Source of the DNA: Terriglobales bacterium
GTDB taxonomy: Bacteria; Acidobacteriota; Terriglobia; Bryobacterales; Bryobacteraceae
Length of the DNA stretch: 64,000 nt
Assembly (NCBI GenBank): GCA_027485675.1
Contig: JAIXQP010000048.1
Coordinates: 113,736 to 177,735, forward strand
Direction of reading: 5' to 3'
Position numbers and translations under genes: made by a program. The stretch's first letter is position 1, and each line of letters starts with the position of its first letter. Positions 9,204-16,839 of the stretch are shown one piece after another. The notes under the pieces were generated by a model. The model did no database searches, was not told the origin of the DNA, and was given only the letters and a program-made list of their open reading frames with translations.

Positions 9204-10435
9204 GCGGTCACCAATCGCGGGACGTACCGTTCCCGCACCAGGAAGACATACGAGCAGATCCCCAGCACCAATAAGCCAAAGATGAACGCCATCGGCACTT
9301 CATACGAGCCGGTAACCTGCTTCAACCAGCCCGTCAACAGCGGCGCCACAATCCCCGACACGTTCGAAGCGAAGTTCTGCACCCCGGCGATGCGTCCGGA
9401 CAGCGCGCCGCCCGGAATCAGCGTCTGCGTCAGCGCCCAGTAGTTCGCCGTCGCCAGGCCCAGGCCGGCCAGCGAGATCACCGCGAAGATCATCGCCACG
9501 TTCGTATCGCTACTCAGCGCCCCGATCAACTCCGTCGACGCCAGGCCCAAACCCGCCAGCGTGAAGCCTTTCCGCACCTTCACCGCGTCAAAGCCCCGCG
9601 CGATCATCCGGTCCGCCACCAGCCCCGCCAGAATAGCCACCGTCCCCATGCCGCCGAAGCTGGCCGAAGCGATAATGCCCATCTGGTCCGGCGTCATGCC
9701 CCGCTGTTCCACCAGGTAAGCCGGCAGCCAGGTCATCGAAAAAAACACGAAATAGTTGTAACAGAAAGTCCCAACGATGACTCCGTAGATGAGCGGCGTC
9801 TTGAACACATCGCCAAACGGTAACGTGGGCCCGGAGACCTTTGCCGCAGCCTCGCTCGCCAGCGCGCGATCATCGTTTCGCACCATGAGAATCCAGGGAA
9901 TCAGCCAGACCATGCCGCCCAGACCGAGAATCAAAAACATGTTCTGCCACCCATAACCAGTACTTAAGCTGGCGGCCACCGGGATCCCGATTCCCGGCCC
10001 GTACTTAGTGCCCGCCATGTAAATGCCCACGGCCAGTCCCCGCTGGCTCTCCGGCACGTTAAAGCGGATCCAGCGCATGCTCGCCGGGGTGACAATCGCC
10101 TCACCGATGCCCAGCAAAACACGCAGCCCCACAATCTGGCCAATCGTCGTGGTAAAAGCGGTCATGGCGCTAAAAAGGCTCCACATCACGAAACTAATCG
10201 CGTAGGGCCACTTCACTCCATACCGGTCCACCACGTAGCCGGCTGGAATCTGCAAAAACGCATAACTCCAAAAGAATGCCGAGTTCAGCGCGCCGCGCTG
10301 ACTATCGGTCAACTGAAACGCTTTCTTGAATTCAGGCAACGCTAACGCCACGGAGATGTTCGCCCGGTCCACATAGGCGATCACCATTCCAAGGCTCAGA
10401 AGGCAGACAACCGCCCATCGCAGGGCTGACGGCAT
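9200..10435 (-). CDS. MFS transporter, anion:cation symporter (ACS)-like
   Basis: A 411-residue inner-membrane protein with about twelve hydrophobic segments. The start at 10435 (MPSALRWAVVCLLSLGMVIA) is preferred to one nine codons upstream because it puts the basic N-terminus directly before helix 1. Motifs YVDRANISVALALPEFKKAF in helix 1 and GYVVDRYGVKWP between helices 2 and 3 are typical of the ACS family, which takes up organic acids such as hexuronates, galactonate or phthalate with protons. LGIGEAIVTPASMRW in helix 4 fits too. Substrate is not determinable here. It forms an ATGA-coupled pair with the small cupin-like gene. Confidence 0.85.
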   Translation of the reverse strand: MPSALRWAVVCLLSLGMVIAYVDRANISVALALPEFKKAFQLTDSQRGALNSAFFWSYAFLQIPAGYVVDRYGVKWPYAISFVMWSLFSAMTAFTTTIGQIVGLRVLLGIGEAIVTPASMRWIRFNVPESQRGLAVGIYMAGTKYGPGIGIPVAASLSTGYGWQNMFLILGLGGMVWLIPWILMVRNDDRALASEAAAKVSGPTLPFGDVFKTPLIYGVIVGTFCYNYFVFFSMTWLPAYLVEQRGMTPDQMGIIASASFGGMGTVAILAGLVADRMIARGFDAVKVRKGFTLAGLGLASTELIGALSSDTNVAMIFAVISLAGLGLATANYWALTQTLIPGGALSGRIAGVQNFASNVSGIVAPLLTGWLKQVTGSYEVPMAFIFGLLVLGICSYVFLVRERYVPRLVTA

Positions 10436-10491
10436 GGGAGTTTGGTTCGACAAGCAATCCAAACTATCACAACAGGGAGAATCTGTACTCT

Positions 10492-11310
10492 ATGGACATC
10501 AATGCAATGATCGCGACCGCCACGGCGGTCGGCACCTCGGTCGGTCTGAAACTCCTCGGCGCGCTCGCGCTCTGGATCCTCGGCCGATGGGCCATCTCCA
10601 TCATCATGAGCCTCTCCCGCAAGGGCATGGAGGTTCGCAAAGTCGACGCGACCCTGGTCACCTACATGCTGGCCAGTATTTCCGTCGCCTTGAACATCGC
10701 GCTGGCCATCGCCATTCTCGGCGTCTTCGGCATTGAAACCACGTCCTTCGCCGCGCTGCTTGCTGCCGCCGGCATCGCCATCGGCGCCGCCTGGGCGGGC
10801 CTGCTCTCCAATTTCGCCGCCGGGATCTTTCTCATCATCCTGCGGCCCTTCAAGGTCGGCGACTTCATCAGCGTCGGCGGCGTCACCGGCACCGTCCGCG
10901 CCATCGGCCTGTTCGGCACCACCATCGACACGCCCGATAACGTGCTGACCATCATCGGCAACAACAAAGTATTCTCCGACAATATTCAGAACTTCAGCGC
11001 GAACGCCTACCGGCGCGTCGATCTAACGGCGCAGCTTAACGGCTCAGTGGACCATCGGGCCGCCATTGCCCTTTTGAAAGCGAAGGTGGCCGCCATCCCG
11101 AACGTCATCGCTTCTCCTGCGCCCGACGTCGAAATCAGCACCTTCACCATGGCCGGCCCTGTCCTGGTCGTCCGCCCCTACACCCACACCGACCACTATT
11201 GGCAGGTCTATTTCGATACCAACCGCGTGATCCGCGAGTCGTTCGCGGAGGCCGGTTTCCCAGCCCCCGAAACGCAATACATCGTCACCAACCGCGACGC
11301 CGCGGCTTAG
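10492..11310 (+). CDS. Small-conductance mechanosensitive channel, MscS family
   Basis: A 272-residue inner-membrane channel, the usual size for a minimal three-helix MscS. Helices lie near residues 17-40, 58-80 and 84-110. The pore-lining TM3 is Gly/Ala-rich (LLAAAGIAIGAAWAGLLSNF), followed by the conserved ILRPFKVGDFISVGGVTGTV beta domain and NNKVFSDNIQNFSA. Channels of this type open under membrane tension to release solutes on osmotic downshock. The gene is monocistronic and convergent with bacterioferritin, with which it shares the bases TTAG as reciprocal stop codons (11307-11310). Confidence 0.93.
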   Translation: MDINAMIATATAVGTSVGLKLLGALALWILGRWAISIIMSLSRKGMEVRKVDATLVTYMLASISVALNIALAIAILGVFGIETTSFAALLAAAGIAIGAAWAGLLSNFAAGIFLIILRPFKVGDFISVGGVTGTVRAIGLFGTTIDTPDNVLTIIGNNKVFSDNIQNFSANAYRRVDLTAQLNGSVDHRAAIALLKAKVAAIPNVIASPAPDVEISTFTMAGPVLVVRPYTHTDHYWQVYFDTNRVIRESFAEAGFPAPETQYIVTNRDAAA

Positions 11311-11789
11311 TGATCGGACTCGATCTGAATCTGCTGGGCGAGGTAGTTCGGTGCGCCCACTTCCTGGATCAGGTGCAACTGCGCCTCGAGCCAGTCGACG
11401 TGGTGCTCCTCGTCCAGCAGAATCTTTTTGAACAGTTCGAGCGAGCCGTTGTCGCCAGCTTCAAGCGACACCGCAATCGCCTTGTTCAAACGGGCAACGG
11501 CCTCGTACTCGAGCGCCAGGTCGTTTTCAAACTGCTCTTTCACGGTCTTCCCAATCCGTAGACGGAACAGTTCCGCCATTTCCGGGTCGCCCTCCAGATA
11601 GAGGATCCGTTCGATGAGCGACTCCGCGTGCATCATCTCCTCGATCGACTCCTTCCGGGTGTATTTGCTCAGTTTGGTGTAGCCCCAGTTCTCCAACATC
11701 TCAGCGTGAAGGAAGTATTGGTTGATCGCCGTCAACTCCGCCTTCAGCACTTCGTTTAAATACGCAATTACGGATTGGTTTCCTACCAT
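11307..11789 (-). CDS. bfr: Bacterioferritin
   Basis: A 160-residue iron-storage protein that forms a 24-mer shell. The diiron centre residues are in place: Glu18 in LKAELTAINQYFLHAEML, Glu51/His54 in SIEEMMHAESLIERIL, and the EDEEHH-like pair in LLDEEHHVDWLE. The Met of EEMM aligns with the haem-ligating Met52 of E. coli Bfr. Length and sequence run match E. coli Bfr end to end (ESI.EM.HA...IERIL.LEG). A -10-like TACACT lies 6 bases before the ATG (11796-11801 on this strand), suggesting a leaderless or very short-leader transcript. Its likely -35 region overlaps the sigma-54-like promoter of the divergent regulator gene. Confidence 0.96.
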   Translation of the reverse strand: MVGNQSVIAYLNEVLKAELTAINQYFLHAEMLENWGYTKLSKYTRKESIEEMMHAESLIERILYLEGDPEMAELFRLRIGKTVKEQFENDLALEYEAVARLNKAIAVSLEAGDNGSLELFKKILLDEEHHVDWLEAQLHLIQEVGAPNYLAQQIQIESDH

Positions 11790-11814
11790 ACTAAGAGTGT
11801 ATCAGCCAAACAAT

Positions 11815-11831
11815 TTGGCACTCTGGTTGCA
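11815..11831 (+). promoter_or_regulatory. Sigma-54-type promoter before the NtrC-family regulator
   Basis: TTGGCACTCTGGTTGCA fits the -24/-12 consensus: GG at 11817-11818 and GC at 11829-11830, exactly ten bases between them. Transcription would begin near 11842, only about 7 bases before the ATG at 11849, so the purine-rich AAAGGAAA at 11831-11838 would not be in that transcript. Either the mRNA is nearly leaderless or a second promoter exists. Autoregulation by the sigma-54 activator it precedes is an inference. Confidence 0.5.
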
Positions 11832-11848
11832 AAGGAAATCCCAATCTC

Positions 11849-13261
11849 ATGGCCATTACCGCGACGCTGCCCGTCGCTCGCATCCTGATCGCCGACGACG
11901 AAGAGAACCAGCGCACCGGCCTGGCAGCTATGATCCGCGGCTGGGGCTTCGCCGCCGATACCGCCTGCGATGGCCAGGAGGCGCTCGAAAAGCTCCTCGC
12001 GGAGCCCGCCGCCGTACTCCTCACCGATCTGAAAATGCCGCGCATGGATGGCTTCGAACTCCTGCGCCGCCTCCCCGTCGAAGGCATCCAGACGCCCGCC
12101 ATCGTCCTCACCGCCTTCGGCAACATCGAAACCGCGCTCGCCACCATGCACGACCTCGGCGCCTTCTGGTTCCTCGAAAAGCCGATCCAACCCTCGGTCC
12201 TTCGCGTCCTCCTTGATCGCGCCGTCGCCCACGGCCGCCTCACCGAAGAGACCTACCGCCTGCAGCGCCAGCTCTCCTCCCACGGCACCCTTGGCGACAT
12301 GACGGGTCAATCCCCGGCCATGCGGCGCATCTTCTCGCTCATCGAACAGGTGGCGCCCAGCCGCGCGGCCGTGCTCATCACCGGCGAAAGCGGCACCGGC
12401 AAGGAACTCGTCGCCCGCTCCATGCATTCCATGAGCCCCCGCGCCGGCGGCCCGTTCGTCGCCCTCAACTGCGCCGCCATGCCGGAAACGTTGATCGAAA
12501 GCGAACTGTTCGGCCACGAAAAGGGGGCGTTCACCGGCGCCGTCGAGCGCCGCGCGGGCTGCTTCGAACTCGCGCAAAATGGCACCCTGCTCCTCGACGA
12601 AATCGGCGACATGCCGCTGTCCACCCAAGCCAAACTCCTCCGCGTTCTCGAAGACTCCCGGGTCCGCCGCCTCGGTGGGCGCAACGAGCTCTTCGTCGAT
12701 GTGCGGGTCGTCGCCTCCACCAACAAGGTCCTGCCGGACGCCATCCGCCGCAACGAGTTCCGCGAAGACCTCTTCTACCGCCTGAATGTATTCGAAATCA
12801 CGCTGCCGCCCCTGCGCGACCGCCTCGAGGACATCCCGTTTCTCGCCCAGGCCCTCCTGCTCGATCTCAACCGCAAACATCGCACCCAAGTGCCCGATAT
12901 CTCCGCGGAAGCGATGGCGCTGCTCGCCGCCCATCAATGGCCCGGCAATGTCCGCGAACTCCGCAACGCCATCGAACGCGCGGTCATCCTCGCTGGCGAC
13001 ACGAGCATTCTGCCCCAGCATCTACCGGCCACCCTCTATCCACGCGTCCCCGCGCCGCCCAGCCATACCGGCAATCAGATCATCATTCCGCTCGGCTCCA
13101 GCTTGGCCGAGGCAGAACGCGAGATCCTGATCCAAACGCTCCGCTTTGCCAAGGGCAACAAGAGCCGCACCGCCGAAATCCTCGGCGTGAGCTTCAAAAC
13201 CATCTTCAGCCGTCTCAAAGAGCTGCCGCCCATGGACTACAACCCCAAGCCCGGAAACTGA
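11849..13261 (+). CDS. Sigma-54-dependent response regulator (NtrC family)
   Basis: A 470-residue cytosolic transcription activator. The receiver domain (1-125) has the acidic pair IADDEE and the phospho-accepting Asp60 in LLTDLKMPRMDG. The AAA+ domain has Walker A GESGTGKE (179-186), the sigma-54 contact loop GAFTGA (226-231), Walker B LLLDEIGDMP and the sensor region FREDLFYRLNVFEI. A Fis-type helix-turn-helix ends the protein (NKSRTAEILGVSFKTIFSRL). A sensor kinase starts 4 bases downstream and is almost surely its partner. Target genes are unknown; the sigma-54-like site just upstream suggests it may control its own operon. Confidence 0.96.
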   Translation: MAITATLPVARILIADDEENQRTGLAAMIRGWGFAADTACDGQEALEKLLAEPAAVLLTDLKMPRMDGFELLRRLPVEGIQTPAIVLTAFGNIETALATMHDLGAFWFLEKPIQPSVLRVLLDRAVAHGRLTEETYRLQRQLSSHGTLGDMTGQSPAMRRIFSLIEQVAPSRAAVLITGESGTGKELVARSMHSMSPRAGGPFVALNCAAMPETLIESELFGHEKGAFTGAVERRAGCFELAQNGTLLLDEIGDMPLSTQAKLLRVLEDSRVRRLGGRNELFVDVRVVASTNKVLPDAIRRNEFREDLFYRLNVFEITLPPLRDRLEDIPFLAQALLLDLNRKHRTQVPDISAEAMALLAAHQWPGNVRELRNAIERAVILAGDTSILPQHLPATLYPRVPAPPSHTGNQIIIPLGSSLAEAEREILIQTLRFAKGNKSRTAEILGVSFKTIFSRLKELPPMDYNPKPGN

Positions 13262-13265
13262 CCCC

Positions 13266-15164
13266 ATGGCCTATCGTCACCTGTCCCTGAAAGCTCGCCT
13301 GCGCCTGGGCACCATCCTGCTCGTCACGATCCTCGTCGTCGTTCTGACCGGACTGAATCTCCACCGCGCCATTCAGGAAACCTTCTCTGACGTCCAAGCC
13401 CGTGCCCTCACGAACGCCGCCCAGATTCGCGACTTCCTGCTCGACCGCATCGCCACCCAAGCCGCCGCCGCGGTCCCCCGCCCCACCAACTTCGAAGAGA
13501 CCAAGGAGCTCTGGACCAGGATCATTCGCGAAGATCAACAGCTCGCTGAACTCCTTGTCAAGGCGGTGGCCAACTCCAATCTCGTCGCCGAAATCTACAT
13601 CACCGACGAGCAACTCCACATCCTCAAAGCCTCCAATCCCGCCCGCAGCGAAGGTCTCGCCCCCGTCCTCCCCGACTACCTCACCCTGCAAAAAAGACCG
13701 ATCTTTGAACGGCTCATGGAAATTCTTACACGGTCCCAGGACTATGTCCTGGCCATTCCGCTCGGGGAGATCGGCAAAGACCAGGAGATTTTTTCCATCC
13801 GGATCGTCACCTCCTCCCTGCTCATCGGCGAAGCCGTCCGCCCCGAACTGATCAACGTCGGCGCCGTCTCGGCCATCGCCCTCGGCATCTCCATTCTCTA
13901 CACCTTCCTGTTTTCGAATCTGATGCTCCGGCCCATCGCCCGCATCGGCGAGACCATCGACCGCATCGCCGCCGGCGAATTCTCCGCCGACCCGCTCCGC
14001 GCCCGGGCGGAAACCCCGGAGGTCGCCGCGCTCCAATCAAAGCTCGGCGTCCTCGATGAAAAGGTCCGCGGCGCCCGCCAGGATGTTCTCACCATGCAAG
14101 ACAACATCGAACAGCTCCTCGAACGCATGGAGTCCGTCGTCCTCCTGTTCGACCGCGGCCATCGTCTGCTCATGGCCGGCCGTCCGGTCGAACGCCTGTT
14201 TCATCGCCCGCTCGCCGATCTCACCGGCCGCCCCGTCACGGAACTCTTCCCGCCCGCCACCCCCATCGGCGCCGCCATCCAAACCGCCATCCAGTTCAAC
14301 CGGCCGCTCACCGGGATCCTCGTCCACCACACCACCCCCTCCCAGGAGCAACTGCGCCTGCTCATGAGCCTCGATTGGTCCGACGGCCGCCTGCTCCTCA
14401 CCCTCCGCGACGCCGACAGCCGCCAGCAACTCGCCTCTCTCCTCGACCTGTCGGCCCGCCTGACGGCCATCAATCGCGTCACCAGCGGCGTCGCCCACGA
14501 AATCAAGAACCCGCTGAACGCCATCGCGATCCATCTCGAAGTGCTCCGCTCGCGGCTGGCTTCCGATGACGCCGAAACACAAAACGAAGTCGACATCATC
14601 TCACGCGAGATCTCGCGGCTCGACCGCGTCGTGAAAGGCTTTCTCTCCTTCACGCGGCCCGTCGAAGTCTCGCTCGATTCGCTCGACCTCGTGCCCCTCG
14701 TCTACGAGGTCGCCGAACTCGTCGCACCCCACGCCGCCGCGCCCGGCGTCGATATCATCGTCAGCCACAACACGCCGCAAGCCATGGCCATGATAGACCG
14801 GGATCTCTTCAAGCAGGCCGTCATGAATGTAACTTTAAATGGCATCGAGGCCATGCCATCCGGCGGAACATTGCTCCTGCGCTTGATTGCCTCTCCGCTC
14901 GCTGTTACGGTGGAGATATCCGATCAAGGGGGTGGAATCTCCGACGAGCTCCGCACCCGCATCTTCCAGCTCTACTTCACGACCAAGCCCGGCGGCAGCG
15001 GAATTGGTCTCGCCACGACGTTTCAAGCCGTGCAACTCATGGGTGGCTCGATCAACCTGACGAGCGAACCGGGCTTCGGCTCGACGTTCCGATTGTCGTT
15101 CCACTCGGCTTCCCTTCCCGGTGCACCCACCGCCATGGAAAAGGTTCCCTCTCTCGAAGCATGA
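13266..15164 (+). CDS. Membrane sensor histidine kinase paired with the NtrC regulator
   Basis: A 632-residue inner-membrane kinase. Helix 1 (LGTILLVTILVVVLTGLNL, residues 14-32) and helix 2 (near 200-220, SAIALGISILYTFLFSNLML) flank a periplasmic sensor of about 165 residues. HAMP follows (RPIARIGETIDRIAAGEF), then a PAS-like segment around 275-370, and HisKA with His411 in VAHEIKNPLNAI. The ATPase domain has LNGIEAMP (N-box), SDQGGGI (G1) and GGSGIGLATTFQ (G2). This is the NtrB/ZraS style of class I kinase. The stop overlaps the next lipoprotein gene as ATGA. The signal is unknown. Confidence 0.95.
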   Translation: MAYRHLSLKARLRLGTILLVTILVVVLTGLNLHRAIQETFSDVQARALTNAAQIRDFLLDRIATQAAAAVPRPTNFEETKELWTRIIREDQQLAELLVKAVANSNLVAEIYITDEQLHILKASNPARSEGLAPVLPDYLTLQKRPIFERLMEILTRSQDYVLAIPLGEIGKDQEIFSIRIVTSSLLIGEAVRPELINVGAVSAIALGISILYTFLFSNLMLRPIARIGETIDRIAAGEFSADPLRARAETPEVAALQSKLGVLDEKVRGARQDVLTMQDNIEQLLERMESVVLLFDRGHRLLMAGRPVERLFHRPLADLTGRPVTELFPPATPIGAAIQTAIQFNRPLTGILVHHTTPSQEQLRLLMSLDWSDGRLLLTLRDADSRQQLASLLDLSARLTAINRVTSGVAHEIKNPLNAIAIHLEVLRSRLASDDAETQNEVDIISREISRLDRVVKGFLSFTRPVEVSLDSLDLVPLVYEVAELVAPHAAAPGVDIIVSHNTPQAMAMIDRDLFKQAVMNVTLNGIEAMPSGGTLLLRLIASPLAVTVEISDQGGGISDELRTRIFQLYFTTKPGGSGIGLATTFQAVQLMGGSINLTSEPGFGSTFRLSFHSASLPGAPTAMEKVPSLEA

Positions 15165-15766
15165 GAATCTCTCTTCTTCTCCTCAGTCTCGGTCTGGCTT
15201 CCTGCAGCGTCTTCCGGCCCACTCGCGTCCCGCCTCCCCCGGGCCCCATCCCGGCCCGGATCCCGACTGGCCCGGTCGCTGCCGCTCCGCCCCCGTCCAA
15301 ACCGCTGCCGGAACCTCCCCCGCTCGAAAACTCGACAACCGCCTCGGTCGAAAAGCCGGTTCCGCCGGCCGTCGAGATGCCGAAATCCGTCAAGCGCCCG
15401 CCCGCGCCGCGCCGCCGGCGCGTAGCCGCGCGAAAGCCGGTGGCGCCGCCCCCGCCCGCTGCCGAAGCCCCCGCCGACCCGCCCGAGCCCGAGCCCACCC
15501 CCTTGCTGCAACTCGGCGAAGTCCTCACCCCCCAGCAACGCACCGAGCTGCTGCGGCAAACCGATTCGCTGCTCGCCGTCTGCGAACGGGCCGTCACCAC
15601 GGCCACGCCGCGCCAACTCAGCCTCACCCAGGCCGATCTGCTCAACCGCGTCCGTACCCTCTCCCAACTCTCCCGCGACGCCCGCGAACGCAGCCCCGCC
15701 GAGGCCCGCAACCTCGCCGAAAGAGCCAAGCTGTTCGCCGAACGCCTCCTCGAAGAGCTGCGCTAA
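15161..15766 (+). CDS. Proline-rich lipoprotein of the two-component operon
   Basis: A 201-residue protein starting with a lipoprotein signal, MRISLLLLSLGLASC, where LASC is the lipobox and Cys15 would carry the lipid. Residues 22-125 are an extended Pro/Ala/Arg-rich stretch. The last ~75 residues are helical (QRTELLRQTDSLLAVCERAV, then DLLNRVRTLSQLSRDARERS). The start overlaps the kinase stop by four bases, so it belongs to the two-component operon. The disordered linker could span the periplasm, with the helical tail acting as a binding module. It could be a signal-input partner of the kinase, but no family is recognised. Confidence 0.72.
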   Translation: MRISLLLLSLGLASCSVFRPTRVPPPPGPIPARIPTGPVAAAPPPSKPLPEPPPLENSTTASVEKPVPPAVEMPKSVKRPPAPRRRRVAARKPVAPPPPAAEAPADPPEPEPTPLLQLGEVLTPQQRTELLRQTDSLLAVCERAVTTATPRQLSLTQADLLNRVRTLSQLSRDARERSPAEARNLAERAKLFAERLLEELR

Positions 15767-15770
15767 CGAA

Positions 15771-15808
15771 AAAAGGTCTGGAGCGGGATTCCTTTCCCGC
15801 CCCAGACC
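15771..15808 (-). terminator. Rho-independent terminator-like hairpin
   Basis: GGTCTGGAGCGGGA (15775-15788) pairs with TCCCGCCCCAGACC (15795-15808) with one mismatch and a six-base loop. Read on the minus strand, the hairpin is followed by a run of T (complement of the A run just before 15775). It therefore fits best as terminator of the OmpA lipoprotein gene on that strand, and the stem could also stop the opposing plus-strand operon ending at 15766. Confidence 0.7.
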
Positions 15809-15945
15809 CAATCGCCGCATTGCATCAGCGAAACTTGCGTCAGAAGGACTTCGTTAGAAGCGCACCGGCCGAGCCGGCCCGGCACCGACGAGCGAGGAAC
15901 TCGCCCATCTTGCCGGACCGAAGCGAGTCCCTTGTGCGCGGTTCC

Positions 15946-16719
15946 TCAGAAGGTTTTGGCCACCGTGTTCGCCTGCGTCGCCGCCTTGGCTTCCGGCAGC
16001 GCGTAGACCTTCACTTCCACCCGGCGGTTCTGCTGCCGGCCGGCCTTCGTCTTGTTGTCCGCCACCGGCTGTTCAGCGCCCACGCCGAGCATCTGAATCC
16101 GGCGCAGCGGAATGTTGTGGTTCAGCGTCAGGTAGCGGACCACGGCCGTAGCCCGGCGGCGGCTCAGTTCCTGGTTATAGTTGACATTGCCCGCGGGATC
16201 CGTGAAGCCCTGAACCTCAATCACAAACCGCTTCTGGCTGGCGAGCGAAGCCGCAAACGAATCGAGCTTCGCCTTGGCGTCCGCCGTCAGATCCGCCCGG
16301 TCAAAACCGAACACGACACTTTCCTCGCGCAGCATCTGATAGTTGTCGAGGTTCTCATACATCCGGTCGATCGAACGTTCGTTCGCCGCGGCCTTGCTGA
16401 TGCCGTCCTCGGCCAGCGTGTAGGCTCCGTTGGCGCGCGTGCCCGCCTCGCCGGCCCGGGTACCGGCTTGCTTGGCCAATTCCGTGGCCGACTTCGCCTC
16501 CTGCCCGGCGCCCACGGCGAGCTCTTCAGCCCGGGACACCTGCTTTTCGAGTTGGTCGATGTCGGCCGTGTTCTGTTTGGCCGTGGATTCCACCTGCCCC
16601 ACACGGGCATCCACCGGGGCCACCGAAGCACGTACAAACCGTTTGGTCGCGCAACCGGTTCCTACAAACATCAGGGCGGCCGAGGCCACAAATAAAGCAT
16701 TCTTGGGGGTCAAGATCAT
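15946..16719 (-). CDS. OmpA-family peptidoglycan-associated lipoprotein
   Basis: A 257-residue outer-membrane lipoprotein. The start at 16719 is chosen for the ribosome site AGGAG about 7 bases upstream and the clean signal ending in the lipobox-like GTGC; a longer frame exists but lacks a signal. Residues 30-125 form a predicted coiled coil (VGQVESTAKQNTADIDQLEK) like the Lpp/YiaD type of spacer. The C-terminal OmpA domain carries EVQGFTDPAGNVNYNQELS and RRRATAVVRYL, ending with QQNRRVEVKVY; these are the residues that bind peptidoglycan. It is monocistronic, and a hairpin terminator follows 138 bases downstream. Confidence 0.9.
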   Translation of the reverse strand: MILTPKNALFVASAALMFVGTGCATKRFVRASVAPVDARVGQVESTAKQNTADIDQLEKQVSRAEELAVGAGQEAKSATELAKQAGTRAGEAGTRANGAYTLAEDGISKAAANERSIDRMYENLDNYQMLREESVVFGFDRADLTADAKAKLDSFAASLASQKRFVIEVQGFTDPAGNVNYNQELSRRRATAVVRYLTLNHNIPLRRIQMLGVGAEQPVADNKTKAGRQQNRRVEVKVYALPEAKAATQANTVAKTF

Positions 16720-16839
16720 GGGAATAGCTCCTTCTGACCAAGACACATTGCAACCGCAATGCCAAACCAGTAACCCTTTTCCTTTCAACAGGACGTGCTT
16801 CGACCCTGCAAAAATTACCGACACCGCAAGGAAGCCCCG

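Noticed and set aside
11783..13021. Long minus-strand open frame opposite the NtrC regulator
   Set aside because: Codon-shadow composition (Gly, Glu, Asp, Arg) and no motif; the plus-strand gene has all AAA+ and receiver motifs.
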